DNA of 55,000 nt from Symbiodinium natans (lineage: Eukaryota > Sar > Dinophyceae > Suessiales > Symbiodiniaceae): contig CAJNDS010002255.1 in NCBI GenBank assembly GCA_905221605.1, positions 457,501 to 512,500 on the forward strand, written 5' to 3'. Below are positions 11,201 to 22,700 of this stretch, in pieces; position 1 is the first letter of the stretch, and every line of letters begins with the position of its first letter. The position numbers were made by a program, and so were the translations under genes. Below the pieces are notes generated by a model. The model was not told the origin of the DNA and searched no databases. It was given only the letters and a program-made list of their open reading frames with translations.

Positions 11201-14200
11201 GTGAGACGATCCATGGCCTCCAGCTGAGACTTGTATCTGGGTCTCAACAGCTAGATGGGGTTTAGGGTTTAGGGGTTTAGGGGTTTAGGGGTTAAGGGTT
11301 CAAGGGTTAAGGGTTTAGGGTTTTGGGGTTAGTCAGGATACCTCAGAGGCTCGTTTTGAGAGTATGTTTCATCCATGAGCCCTAAGCCCGAAACCGTACA
11401 CCCAAAACCCAAAACCCAAAACCCAAAACCCAAAACCCAAAACCCAAAACCCAAAACCCAAAATCCTAAACCCTAAACCCTAAACCCTAAGCCCTAAACC
11501 CTAAACCCCAAGCCCTAAGCCCTAAACCCAATTTGGGATGAAGGAATGTCGGACAGCCCCCCCTTCTGCTTCGGAACTTTCATCCTCGGATATCCTAAAC
11601 CCTAAACGCCCGAAGCTCTGAACGTATTGTGACATTAAGAGAATCGCGTTTAGGGTGTTGAGGATTTTTCATATGATTTCTTCTTGGGTTTAGGCCTTAG
11701 GATGTAGGGTTTAGGGTTAGGGTTTGGGGCTGGGCTTAGGGCTTGGGGCTTAGGGCTTAGGGCTTAGTGCTTAGGGCTTAGGGCTTAGGGTTTAGGGTTT
11801 AGGGTTAGGAATCCCAAGCCTGAAATGTTGCAAAGGCATCGGAATCTTTCAAGAGCGAAGTACCCACCGAAGTGGTCTCGCGTGCGCCGGGTGAGTTGGA
11901 GGACCCGAGCAGCAAAGGTTTTAGGGTTTAGGGTTTAGGGTTTCGGGTTTAGGGCCTCACCCTAAACCCTAAACCCAAAACCCTCAGTTGGGGTTATACA
12001 TAGCTTGGGGTGAAGGGCAAGTGTTTAGGGTTTGAAGACGGTTTACAACGAGCCTCGAAGCCCTCGAGGGCCCGGAGCCCATATCCAAGAATCCAAAAAA
12101 CCCTCCGTTCAACACCCCATGCCCAGAATCTACAATCCTAGGACACCACCGGTTTCGTGCCCTGTTCAGGGTGTTTTTTGTACTGGCAAGTTCCAGCGTA
12201 CCCACTCCCTTAAGCCCTAACCCTAAACCCTAAACCCTAAACCCTAAACCCTAAACCCTAAACCCTAAACCCTAAACCCTAAACCCTAAACCCGAAACCC
12301 GAAACCCTAAACCCGAAGCTGGCAGGACCTGAACCTCGATGACAAAGAGGCCGGGTGAGCTGCACTCCCTAAGACAAGACCCCAGATTCCCAAACGTGTT
12401 CGGGTAGGTGTTAGGGTGTTAGGGTTTTATAGGTTTGTAGGGCTTTAGGGTGTTAGGGTTTTAGGGTTTTTCGGGTTTCAGGGTTTAGGGTTTTAGGGCT
12501 TGGGGTCTAGGGCTTTGGCTTCAAAACCCTAAACCCTAAACCCTAAACCCTAAACCCTAAACCCTAAACCCTAAACCCTAAACCCTAAACCCTAAACCCC
12601 AAACCCCAAACCCCAAACCCCAAACCCCAAACCCCAAACGCTGCGCGACCGCCAGGATGCCAGCATCAGCCAGCTGGCGGGCGCGTCCCAGGAGCTGGCC
12701 GACTTGGGATCGGGCATGGCCTCTTCGGAGCTTGGAGGAGCCAGGGGTTTAGGGTTTAGGGTTTGGGGTTTAGGGTTTAGGGTTTGGGGTTTAGGGTTCA
12801 GGGTTTAGGGTTTAGGGTTGAGGGTTTAGGGTTTAGGGGTTAGGGGTTGGGGTTTAGGGTTTGGGGTTTAGGGTTTAGGGTTGAGGCGGACTTGGAGTCA
12901 ATGCGATCCAGAAAAGATTACGGATTGTTTGGGATTCAGGGTTTGGAGCTTAGGGTTTAGGGAGTGGGGTTCAGGGGTTTAGGGGTTTAGGGGTTTAGGG
13001 GTTTAGGGGTTTAGGGGTTGAGGGGTTTAGGGGTTTAGGGGTTTAGGGGTCTAGGGGTTTAGGGGTCTAGGGGTTTAGGGGTTTAGGGGTTTAGGGGTTT
13101 AGGGGTTTAGGGGTTTAGGGGTTTAGGGGTTTAGGGGTTTAGGGGCTTAGGGGCTTAGGGTTTAGGGGTTTGGGGTTCAGGGTTCGTTGTTTAGGGTTTA
13201 TGGGTCTGTTGGGTGTGGATTCTTGGGGTGGGTTCGTAGTCCTCAGGGTTTACGCTCACCACGTTCCTTCGTATGACCAGAGATAGGCACGTTCTCTTTG
13301 GACCTTCACCGCTTCTTTAGCTTGCGCAAGGCAATAAAAGCCCCAGAACCCAGACCCTTGACCCAAAACCCCGCAGCCCTACAGCCGGTGAGGACGGAGG
13401 GAGGATCCGTCACCCGACAGGCGTCCAAGTGGAATGCAGGAGCTGCGAGTTTTTGGGTTTAGGGTTCAGGGTTTTTACGCGGCTAAGTTTTTTAAAGGGT
13501 TTGCCGGGAAGTTTGCCGGGTGTAGGACCGTAGGGTGTAGGGTTCTGGATGTAGTTGTACAGGATCTTTCTATTACCATTTTTCTTGTTTCTTTTGTGGC
13601 TGCCATTATCATTGTTATTAGTGTCATATGTTGATTGCTATGGCAACCATTTATGTGTATGTGTGCGCGGGCACACGTAGCGGTGGGGGGGAGGAGGGTG
13701 GGCGCGGGGTTTGCGATCCGCGGGCGTAGGGAGCGGAGTCTGGGAAGAATGCCAGCCACGATTCTGATTTTTTGAACAAAGTCTTCCGCTTCCTGAAGTC
13801 CTAAACGGCAACCCAGAACCCGAAACCTACCCTAAATAGACCCTAAACCCTAAACCCTAAACCCTAAACCCTAAACCCTAAACCCTAAAGTCTAAACCCT
13901 AAACCCTCAACCCTAAACCCTAAACCCTAAACCCTAAACCCTAAACCCTAAACCCTAAACCCTAAACCCTAAGCCTTAAACCCTGAACCCTGAAGCCCTA
14001 AACACAAGTCTCCGAAACTCCAACCCTAGGCCCGAAACTCTCCGAAGCCCGGAATTCTCAACTGAAAGCATGGGCCTCAATCCCTAAACTGCAAATATCC
14101 TGAGCCCCAAGGTCATGAACACTATCCTATAGGCCCCAACCCGCAACCCGAAACCCGAAACCCTGAACCCTGGAAGCCCTAAACGCGAAAACCCTAAAAC

Positions 14201-14792
14201 CCTGAAACCCTGAAACCCTAAAACCCTAAAACCCTAAAACCCTAAAACCCTAAAACCCTGAAACCCTGAAACCCTAAAACCCTAAAGCCCTAAAACCCTA
14301 AAACCCTAAAACCCTAAAACCCTGAAACCCTGAAACCCTGAAACCCTGAAACCCTACAACCCTAAAACCCTAAAACCCTAAAACCCTCAAACCCTAAAAC
14401 CCTAAAACCCAAAAACCTTTCACTCAAAAAACCCTAAAACTCAAAAAGCCCTACAACCCTAAAGCCCTAAAAACCTAAATCCTAAAACCCCCCAACATCC
14501 TACAACCCCAAAATCCTAAAACCCTAAACCCCTCAACCCTAAAACCCCCCAAAATCCTAAAACCCTCCATCAAACCCCGGAGGAAAACCCTAAAACCCTA
14601 AACCCTAAACCCTAAACCCTAAACCCTAAACCCTAAACCCTAAACCCTAAACCCTAAACCCTAAACCCTAAACCCTAAACCCGAAACCCTAAACCCTAAA
14701 CCCTAAACCCTAAAACCATCCATCAACCCCCGCAGGAGAGCATCGCGAGCGTGGCTGACAGCTTGCAGAGCATCCAGAGCGACCCATTCCAA
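8190..14792 (+). CDS. N-terminal soluble region of the channel gene (ten exons)
   Basis: Proposed exons: 8190-8213, 8351-8388, 8529-8559, 9139-9225, 9944-9976, 10933-10962, 11836-11883, 12326-12349, 12656-12718 and 14736-14792, together 145 codons in one frame and running phase 0 into S1 at 16011. No domain is recognised. The later part (SIEEAVEQ, ASESFKSEVPTEVVSR, DLNLDDKE, ISQLAGASQELADLGSGM, ESIASVADSLQSIQ) is acidic and Ala/Leu/Ser-rich, with spacing that suggests amphipathic helix or coiled coil. Such cytoplasmic N-termini often assemble or regulate tetrameric channels; that role is inferred. Seven of ten downstream junctions use GC, two GT, one GA. The weakest part is upstream of 9139, and this region could be a separate gene. 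Confidence 0.5.
8351..8388 (+). CDS. Possible exon, KPEEPLEEGPSI
   Basis: Follows a pyrimidine-rich CTTCTTCAG acceptor. A GA donor at 8389 is needed to keep frame; a GT at 8403 is an alternative. Flanked by CCCTAAA (8221-8325) and TTTAGGG (8427-8468). Confidence 0.4.
8529..8559 (+). CDS. Possible exon, FAEHRTSIVS
   Basis: Short open block after CAGCAG with a GC donor at 8560. No motif. Confidence 0.35.
9139..9225 (+). CDS. Exon, KPIGAKDMAKPPDRWKHV and on
   Basis: Twenty-nine codons, continuing QSFAMESSRLM. Preceded by ACAAG, followed by a GT donor (ATG|GTGCCT). A second GT at 9234 extends it by eight bases but breaks frame with 9944. Confidence 0.55.
9606..9642. repeat. G-rich run in intron 9226-9943
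   Basis: Mostly uninterrupted G. The rest of this 718-bp intron holds degenerate TTTAGGG (9247-9330) and CCCTAAA (9690-9860) arrays. Confidence 0.8.
9944..9976 (+). CDS. Exon, VSLLQTYLCHL
   Basis: After TTACAG. GT donor in CTT|GTCGGC; the frame stays open to GGTTTCGGG at 9990. Sits between CCCTAAA (9690-9860) and TTTAGGG variants (9989-10070). Confidence 0.5.
9977..10932. repeat. Intron: telomere-like islands and a G/GGA tract
   Basis: TTTAGGG variants at 9989-10070, unique AT-richer sequence at 10200-10590, G-rich GGGGGA tract at 10608-10702, CCCTAAA/CCCGAAA units at 10840-10912. Confidence 0.75.
10933..10962 (+). CDS. 30-base exon, PRSIEEAVEQ
   Basis: Acceptor AGAGCAG; GC donor at 10963. 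The frame remains open to WE|GTTAAC at 10986, an alternative end that also keeps frame. Confidence 0.5.
10963..11835. repeat. Intron: TTTAGGG array, then AAAACCC array, then GGGCTTA array
   Basis: TTTAGGG units at 11009-11150 and 11259-11330; a private AAAACCC tandem (about ten units) at 11395-11463; GGGCTTA/TTTAGGG at 11700-11808. Confidence 0.8.
11836..11883 (+). CDS. Exon, ASESFKSEVPTEVVSR
   Basis: Acceptor GCAAAG|G. GC donor at 11884 fits the next exon's phase. A consensus GTGAGT at 11891 and a telomere-type GTTTTAGGG at 11918 are other possible donors. Confidence 0.55.
11884..12655. repeat. Two introns with inverted telomere-like arrays
   Basis: TTTAGGG at 11918-11955, CCCTAAA at 12206-12300, TTAGGG/GTTAGGGTTTT at 12405-12510, CCCTAAA and AAACCCC at 12524-12640. 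Confidence 0.8.
12326..12349 (+). CDS. 24-base micro-exon, DLNLDDKE
   Basis: Acceptor GGCAG|G, GC donor at 12350; a GTGAGC donor at 12355 is an alternative. Flanked by CCCTAAA upstream. Confidence 0.5.
12656..12718 (+). CDS. Exon, DASISQLAGASQELADLGSG
   Basis: Twenty-one codons ending M, GC donor ATG|GCCTCT. Regular Leu/Ala spacing suggests a helix. The block is framed by AAACCCC repeats (to 12640) and TTTAGGG repeats (from 12745). Confidence 0.65.
12719..14735. repeat. Intron with TTTAGGG, TTTAGGGG and AAAACCCT arrays
   Basis: TTTAGGG/TTTGGGG at 12745-12885; an octamer GGGGTTTA array at 12970-13165 (about 24 units); AT-rich unique stretch 13560-13640; CCCTAAA at 13835-13985; octamer AAAACCCT array at 14160-14420; CCCTAAA at 14590-14715. 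Confidence 0.85.
14736..14792 (+). CDS. Exon, ESIASVADSLQSIQSDPFQ
   Basis: Acceptor CCGCAG|G, GC donor CAA|GCTTCG. The next exon is preceded by CAAG|CTTGCC, so AAGCTT is repeated at both borders. Framed by CCCTAAA (to 14715) and TTTAGGG (from 14822). Confidence 0.65.
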
Positions 14793-15001
14793 GCTTCGGC
14801 CCCTTCTCTTTGCATGGGAGTGGGTTTAGGGTTTAGGGTTTAGGGTTTAGGGTTTAGGGCTTAGGGTTTAGGGTTTAGGGTTTAGGGTTCAGGGTTTAGA
14901 GTTTAGGGTTTAGGGTTTAGGGTTCAGGGTTATGAGGGGGTTTGAGGGTTTAGGGTTTAGGGTTCAGGGTTTGAGGGGGTTTGAGGGTTTTGGGGCTCTT
15001 T

Positions 15002-15058
<57 letters not shown>

Positions 15059-16010
15059 AAGGTGTTCTTAGAGGTTTTGGGGTTTGGGGGTTTGAGGGTT
15101 CCAGAGGCTTGCTGGGGTTTGAGGGGCATCACAGGTTTTTGTGGGGGGTTTAGGCGTTTGAGGGTTTGAGGGGCTTTTTGGGGCATTAGGGGTTTTAGTG
15201 GTTTGGTGTTTCGGGTACCCATTTTTTGAGGGGTCCCCTTAACAGGTATTATCGTATACGGGGGTTTCCCAAACTAGGGGTACCTTCTTGGGTCCTTAAG
15301 ACAAGGGACTCCTAATCCTACTACTTGGGGGTCGATATTATGCCCATCTGTGGGTAATAAAAATGCAGGATTCATTATCTTATTTACTTCTATCTTTATC
15401 ATATGAGAAGTCTTTCAATGCCATTCTATTTTATAATGAAGACGTCCAGTAGATTTAATGGTTTGTGTCTGTGCTTTTGGTTTCTTTCAGTTTTTTCTTT
15501 TATTTGGATAGGTGGTCAATTTCCTGTAGACAGCTTTCTATCTTATGGTCGTATCTTGACATTACATTATTATCTTGTTCTCTCTCTCTCTCACACAATT
15601 AATGCGCTTACTTCGTGCACTTATTAATAGTATTCGTTCGTTCTCTTCGTAGCTTTATGATTGTATCCAGGGTGTACGCATGAAGGTGAATTTTCTAGCT
15701 CCTGGAAAAGCCGCATGAAACGACACATGGACGTGAATGTACCGTGTAAAGACCTTAACTTTGAGACAGAGGTAAAAGCCGCTAGAAAGGAGACAAGAAA
15801 TTACTATGAGAATGAGTCTGTTCATGTGTTCACTTTGTTCACACGGTATTCTCACGAGCTCACGAAATACTAATAGAAAACCAATGAATGAGCGGGAGAC
15901 TTCCAGAAGATAGAAAAAGTCCTCCCCCCCTGTATTGTGGGGGCCTTGCTGGCCATTGACCTCAGGCCACCTGTCCCTATGGCGTGCTGAACCCCCACGT
16001 TAGCGGCAAG
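14793..16010. repeat. Intron: TTTAGGG array, T11/G46 run, AT-rich tract
   Basis: TTTAGGG at 14822-14990, eleven T then 46 G at 15001-15057, GGTTTGAGGG variants to 15210, a MITE-like copy, and an AT-rich unique block at 15355-15900 without a supported exon. Confidence 0.8.
15220..15310. mobile_element. MITE-like GGTACCTTCTTGGG element
   Basis: Contains GTTTCCCAAACTAGGGGTAC, then CTTCTTGGGTCCTT; same family as copies at 32412-32515, 43605-43712 and 53196-53270. Confidence 0.55.
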
Positions 16011-16046
16011 CTTGCCTGGGACTTCATCGTCATGTTCCTCAGAGGG
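16011..16046 (+). CDS. Channel exon: first half of S1
   Basis: LAWDFIVMFLRG. The AWD motif at the start of S1 is common in this class. Acceptor GGCAAG, donor GG|GTAC. Confidence 0.75.
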
Positions 16047-19000
16047 GTACTTGGAAACTTTTTAAAGACAAGTTCAGGGTTTACGGGTTTAGGGTTTAGG
16101 GATTAGGGTTTTTTGGGTTACCAGAATCCCCAAAGGAACAGCTGAAATTCGCAATTTTTGCAACGGCAGCCCAGTTCAGTATAGGTTCTTGGTGCTCATG
16201 GATGCCACTGTCCTACCTTTTCAGCTAACGTTCAAGGGAAACCAGGATGAGGACTCATTCGACATGGCCTGGCTGTGGATTACCACCCTGGTTTTCGGCA
16301 TTGATGTCGCCGCCGCCTCAGATTCAAGGGCAACTAGGGGTTTAGGGGTTTAGGGGTTTAGGGTTTAGGGTTTAGGGTTGAGGGTTGAGGGTTGATGGAA
16401 ATGTTTCGGGCGTCTGGATTCTAAATGTTTTTACGATGTGCCAGACTCGAGTCTTGCGTGATCACGTGGCACTGAACCCCAGGTCATGTCTTTCAACACA
16501 GCGGTGGAAGCCACGGAGAAGGACCTGTACGTGGCACCAGGCACTTGGTTTTGGGCTTGCAGCACCTTTGTAGGCTCGCTCAGATGTCGATTGCTTAAAC
16601 TGGAGTCTGTTTTGGGCTTACTATCATAAGGCGGCCGTTTGTATTGAGCCCAAAAAAGGAATCCATGGGTGCATGTCACTTCCGCATGCAGAATGTGAGG
16701 AGAGGTAGAGGCAGGTTCTTTGGCGGTTTCCATTGAAATGCCACATGGAGGCAAGCTTATCACGAGCCGGGCGATAATTGCGAAGAAGCCTCTCGCCTAT
16801 TTTTTTTTTTTTGGGGGGGGAGGGGGGGTTGCCCTCGGCGCCCGGGCAATGGCTGGACCTTTTGACACCCCTAGAGACCCAGGTACATCCGAGGGTGGTT
16901 TGCCATCGATTTTGGAAGCACCGTCCCCTGGCGCCTCGGCGGCAACACCCCATAAAGCCTGAACCTTAAACCCTAAACCCTAAACACTAAACCCTGACCC
17001 TAAATCCCAAGCCCTACACCCTAAACCGTAAGCCCTAAACCCTACACTTTTACCCCTCCCCACTTTGTAGTGAACAGAACCCGTGCCTCTCCAGAGCAGG
17101 CACAACATCCCATGTTCTCTTGTGCGCAAATGGGGAAAGCCCTATCCAGATGGTTTGTGGGTGTCGATTCGAGGTTTCAGGGTTTGGGGTAAAACCCCGC
17201 CCCCACACCCTCCCCGCAAAACCCTCCTAAACCCCTTTCAGGCCCCCCCCCCTCCCCCCCTCCCCCTAAAGCCTAAGCCTAAAGTCTAAGCCTAAAGTCT
17301 AAGCCTAAAGCCTAAGCCAAAAGCCGAAAGCCTAGACCCTAAACCCTAAGCCCTAAACCCTAAACCCTAAACCCTCAACCCTAAACCCTAAGCCCCGAAA
17401 GGTCGCAGATCGCAGAGGCCATGACGGCAGGAGAGGGCTCCAGTTCTCAGCTGACGCGGCTGACGAAGGCGAGGCCTTGGGATTACTGTTTAGGGTGTCA
17501 GGGTTTAGGGTTTAGGGTTTAGGGTTCAGGGTTAGCTCTAAACGCCATTAAAGCCTGCACCCCCAATTCCTTGGTGCAGCAATCAATATGGCGGTTGATC
17601 CACATCCAGGGCACTTCCTGGTACCCACCCCGGCCCCAAAATTCCCGATGAAGCGTCAATAGATCTTCAGGGTTCAGTGCTGAGAAGGTTCGTGAGCTCT
17701 CGCAACCCAACAGGTTCTTAAAGTAGCAGAACCTCTGCACCCCTGCCTTGAAAGCCTCACACCCTAAAGCTCCTAACCCCCTCCCCCTCCCCCTCCCCCT
17801 CCCTCCCCCTCCCCTCCCCTCCCCCTCCCCCTCCCTCTCCTCCTCCCCCTCCCCCGAAAGAACCCCCACAAGAAGCTGGACTGTTGCCTAGCCCTCCACG
17901 CCCCAAAAAAGCCCAAAAAGTCCTAAAGCCTTAAAAAACCCTAAACCCTAAACCCTAAACCCTAAACCCTAAACCCTAAACCCTAAACCCTAAACCCTAA
18001 ACCCTAAACCCTAAACCCTAAACTCTATCCTGGATTGAATGACAGGTGGTGAAGTTCGTCCGCCTCCTGCGGCTCCTTCATCTTGACTTCTCCTTCATCT
18101 TGACTTAGGGTTTAGTGTTTAGGGTTTAGGGTTCAGGGTTCCAGGCTTGTGGGGGGCAGGGGGTTTCTTTATGGTTCTTAGTAGGGAATGAGGGAAGCAG
18201 TCAGGAAAGAACCAATACGTTTAGGGTTTTGGGATTAGGGCTTCAGGGTTCAGGGCTTGAGAGGGCATCCTTACACCCGAACCAGAAGGACTGTGCGCAT
18301 TGAGCAGGAGAGCCATCGCCCTCAACGCGAGTGAAGCCCTATAAACCCTGAACATTCTCCGGAATCCTCCCTAAACCCTAAACCCAAAGCCCTAAACCCT
18401 AAACCCTAAACCCTAAACCCTAAACCCTAAACCCAAAGCCCTAAACCCTAAACCCTCAACCCTAAACTCTAAACCCTAACCCCTAGGCTCATGCGCATGC
18501 TCCGCCTGGCCAAGCTTGGAGCCATCTGGGAGCGGATCGAGGCCCTAAAGACCCTCAACTCCCTTAGGGTTTAGGGTTTAGGGCTTAGGGCTTAGGGCTT
18601 AGGTCTTAGGGTCTTCTAGGGTTTAGGGCTTAGGGTTTAGGCCTCAACCCTAAGCTCCCAGGAATTGTTGATGGTTTTGGGCTTTGAGTGTACTTTTTTT
18701 TTGTTTTTGGCATTTTTCAAGACCTTGGGATGCTCTCCCTTATACTAACAGCTCCCCAATCGGGGATCATCGTATGGGGTACTATAATGCCTAGTCAGGA
18801 CTGTGAGGATAGGGGGGAACATCCCAACCTTCTTGCTTCAATCTCGACTTGTTTGCGCAGCTGCCCGTTGCTTCTTTGGATGCCAGCCAGACCCCTACAA
18901 CCCATCAGCCCCAGGCCCCAAGCCCCTTATTGCTTTATTCTATACCCAATTGGACACAAAACAAGGGTCTTGGTCCAGGTCCAGGGCCTCCAATTTTTGG

Positions 19001-19757
19001 GGGTCTATATGGCTTTAGGTTCGATGGTTTAGGGTTTAGGGGTTTATAGGTTTTGAGGCCCCATTCACCTATACTGGGAGGCTCGGATCGGGTCGATCTT
19101 CTTCGTGCAGTGCGTGGCGCTGATCCGCAGCCCGGCCGGGGGTGGCGGTGAGATGCGCGCGAGAGCCCCCCAACAGATCCTAAAGCCTTTAAGCTCTAAA
19201 CCCTAAACCCTAAACCCTAAAACCCTGAACCTTACACCCTAAACCCTAAACTCTAAACCCTAAACCCTAAACCCTAAACCCTAAACCCTAAACCCTAAAC
19301 CCTAAACCCTAAACCCTAAACCCCAAGGTGACTCCACGACTTCAAAGGCGCTCCTCCCCCTTCCCCTTCCCCCCACCTCCCCCTCAAACCCAATACAGCT
19401 CAGGCGTCCTCCTGGTGGTGATCGGCATTTGCCACTGGAATGCCTGCATATTCTGGTTGGTGGGGCTGAATCGGAATTTGCGCCTCGCCATGCAGTCAGG
19501 GATCTGAGTTCAGTGCTCAGGGTGACAGAACTTCGGGGTTAGGATTTAGGGCTATTCTGGTCTCAGGGCTTAAGGCTGCGTGGGATTTGTGGGGTAGGGC
19601 TGTGGGCGCGGGTGGAGGGCGTGAGGTTTAGGGAGTCAAGCTTCGTGATGCCAGACGAGTGGTGCCCAATACCTGAGCCTCAACCGAGAGCGAGAGCGAG
19701 CGCTAGAGTGAGAGTGAGAATGAGAATGAGAATGAGAATGAGAATGAGAATGAGAGT

Positions 19758-19789
<32 letters not shown>

Positions 19790-22700
19790 AAACAAACACA
19801 AACAAAAGAGAGGGAGAACCCACTTTGGTCGGCGACCGCATACTCCTCGAAAGACAGGGAGAACGGTTGTATTGAGTTTCGGGGTAGGAGGGCTGCAGCA
19901 TGCCCCCGAGGTTCACGGAACTCATGAGCGACGAGGCCCAGGCAGAGTACGCTGCAGGGCCAGCTGGCGGCAGCGAGTCCCTCAACCCTCAACCCTCAGC
20001 CCCAAACCCAACCTGAACCTAGACCCGAAGGCCCCGAACGCCCCCGAAGACGTGGAGACAGAACCCAGCAGCCCACATGTGTTTTGGTCCTCTGTCCTTG
20101 TTTGGTTGTCCGAAGTATGACAGGGCCCTTATTATCAACCCCCCCCAAACAGTGGGGACCCTTTGTCCAGGACTTAACCGCCGCATGGCCCTAAGCCCTT
20201 TCCACCCTGAACCCTCAGCCTACACCCCTCCCATCATACAGCCCCAAACAAACCCAAAACACTTTCTACCTTGAACCCTCAACGGGTTTAGGGTTTAGGG
20301 TTTGGGGTTTGGGGTTGAGGGAACCCAAACGGTGAGGAGTCCACCCTGCCCCCTCTCCTGCAGTAAGAGAGTCAGGCCACACTGGACGACAGTCTGGCGG
20401 ATGACCGAGGCTCAGGCATCCTGCCCCGCGAAATGGTCAGCCCTATACAGCCTTTCAGGGTTTAGGGTTTAGGGTTTAGGGTTTAGGGTTCAGGGCAGTG
20501 CCGCACTTTAAACTGCCACTGGTGCCATCAGGGCACGTGTCATGATAGACGCCCGAAACCCTGAAACCCTAGAAGCTCTTGAAACGCCAGGAACTCTTGA
20601 AACCCAGAAACCCTAGACGCCCTGGAAGCCCTAGAAACCCTAGAAACCCTACAAACTCTAGAAATCCTAGAAACCCAGAAACTCTAGAAGCTCCAGAAGC
20701 CCTGGAAACCCTAGAAGCCGTAGAAACAGAAACCCCAGAAACCCTAAACCCTAGAAACCCTAGAAACCCTAGAAACCCTATAAACCCTGGAACTCTAGAA
20801 ACTCTAGGAACGCTAGAAACCCTAGAAACCCTAGCAACAGAAACCCAGAAACCCTAGACAGCCCCAAACAAAAACCCTAGAAGCCCTACAAACACTACAA
20901 ACTCTAGAAACCCTCAAACACAAGCTCTAGAAACTCTAGAAAACCCCAAACAGAAATGCTAGAAAGCCTAGAAAGCCTAGAAAGCCTAGAAAGCCTAGAA
21001 ACCCTAGAAACCCTAGAAACCCTAGAAACCCTAGAAACCCTAGAAACCCTAGAAACCGCCGAAACCCCAGAAACCCTAGTGTCTCCAGAAACAGGCCGAC
21101 GCCTGGCGATGGGTGGACCGGCCGCTGTCCGAGTGCTACGCCGCCTGGCAAAGAAAGAAAGGGAGGGGGGGACTTTAGGGGTTCAATGGTTTAGGGGTTT
21201 AGGGGTTTAGGGGCTTAGGTGTTTAGGTGTCTTAGGAGTTTAGGGGTTTAGGGGTTTAGGGGTTTAGGGGTTTAGGGTTTAGGGGTTTAGGGGTTTAGGG
21301 GTTTAGGGGTTTAGGGGTTTAGGGGTTTAGGGGTTTAGGGGTTTAGGGGTTTAGGGGTTTAGGGGTTTAGGGGTTTAGGATAGGGAACTTCGAGGTTTGG
21401 GGAGTGAGGAGCCTCCTGAAGCACGACTTCCCACACCCAGAAAGACCAAGCCGGATAAGTTCTAGCGGCCGAGACCCTAAAACCTAGACCCTAGACCCTA
21501 GACCCTAAACCCTCAACCCTAAACCCTAAACCCTATAAGCCTATGTACGTAGGACCTTTAGGGTCTATTTGGCACGCCTCGTTTGCCGCCGGGAAATCCC
21601 TAGATTTGATTTTTCAAGGATTTCATGAAATTTAAAATGCCCAAAAAACCCTTGAAATCCTTAAAAAATCAAATCCCGGGATTCAATATTTTAAGGATTT
21701 CAAGGATTTTTTGGGCATTTTAAATTTCATGAAATCCTTGAAAAATCAAATCCCGGGATTTAATTTTTCAAGGATTTCAAGGATTTCATAAATTTAAATA
21801 CCGGAAAACCTCCCCTCCCCACCCAGAGTACGGGAAGACCACGCGGATTTTAAAATTTATGAAACCCTTGAAATCCTTGAACAATTAAATCCCGGGATTT
21901 AATTTTTCAAGGATTTCATAAAATTTCAAATGCCCAAAAACCCTTGAAATCCTTAAAAAATCAAATCCTGGGATTTAATATTTTAAGGATTTCAAGGATT
22001 TTTTGTGCATTTTAAATTTTATGAAATCCTTGAAAAATCAAATCCCGGGATTTAATTTTTCAAGGATTTCAAGGATTTCATAAATTTTAAAATCCGCGTG
22101 GTCTTCCCGTACTCTGAGTGGGGAGGGGGGGGGTTTGCTTTTGCAGGAGTTCCGGTATTTAAATTTTATGAAATCCTTGAAATCCTTGAAAAATCAAATC
22201 CCGGGATTTGATTTTTCAAGGATTTCATAAAATTTCAAATGCCCAAAAACCCTTGAAATCCTTAAAAAATCAAATCCTGGGATTTAATATTTTAAGGATT
22301 TCAAGGATTTTTTGGGCATTTTAAATTTTATGAAATCCTTGAAAAATCAAATCCCGGGATTTAATTTTTCAAGGATTTCAAGGATTTCATAAATTTTAAA
22401 ATCCGCGTGGTCTTCCCGTACTCTGAGTGGGGAGGGGGGGGGTTTGCTTTTGCAGGAGTTCCGGTATTTAAATTTTATGAAATCCTTGAAATCCTTGAAA
22501 AACTAAATCCCGGGATTTAATTTTTCAAGGATTTCATAAAATTTCAAATGCCCAAAAAATCCTTGAAATCCTTAAAAAATCAAATCCGGGATTTAATATT
22601 TTAAGGATTTCAAGGATTTTTTGGGCATTTAAATTTTTATGAAATCCTTGAAAAATCAAATCCCGGGATTTAATTTTTCAAGGATTTCAAGGATTTCATA

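Noticed and set aside
17519-17869. 116-codon minus-strand frame
   Set aside because: Crosses a CCCCCT minisatellite and lies in the intron before the S4 micro-exon; no motif.
20579-21210. Glu-Thr-Leu and Gly-Phe-Leu repeat frames resembling a repeat protein
   Set aside because: The 9-bp GAAACCCTA repeat is a multiple of three and so stays open on both strands; it lies between two confirmed channel exons.
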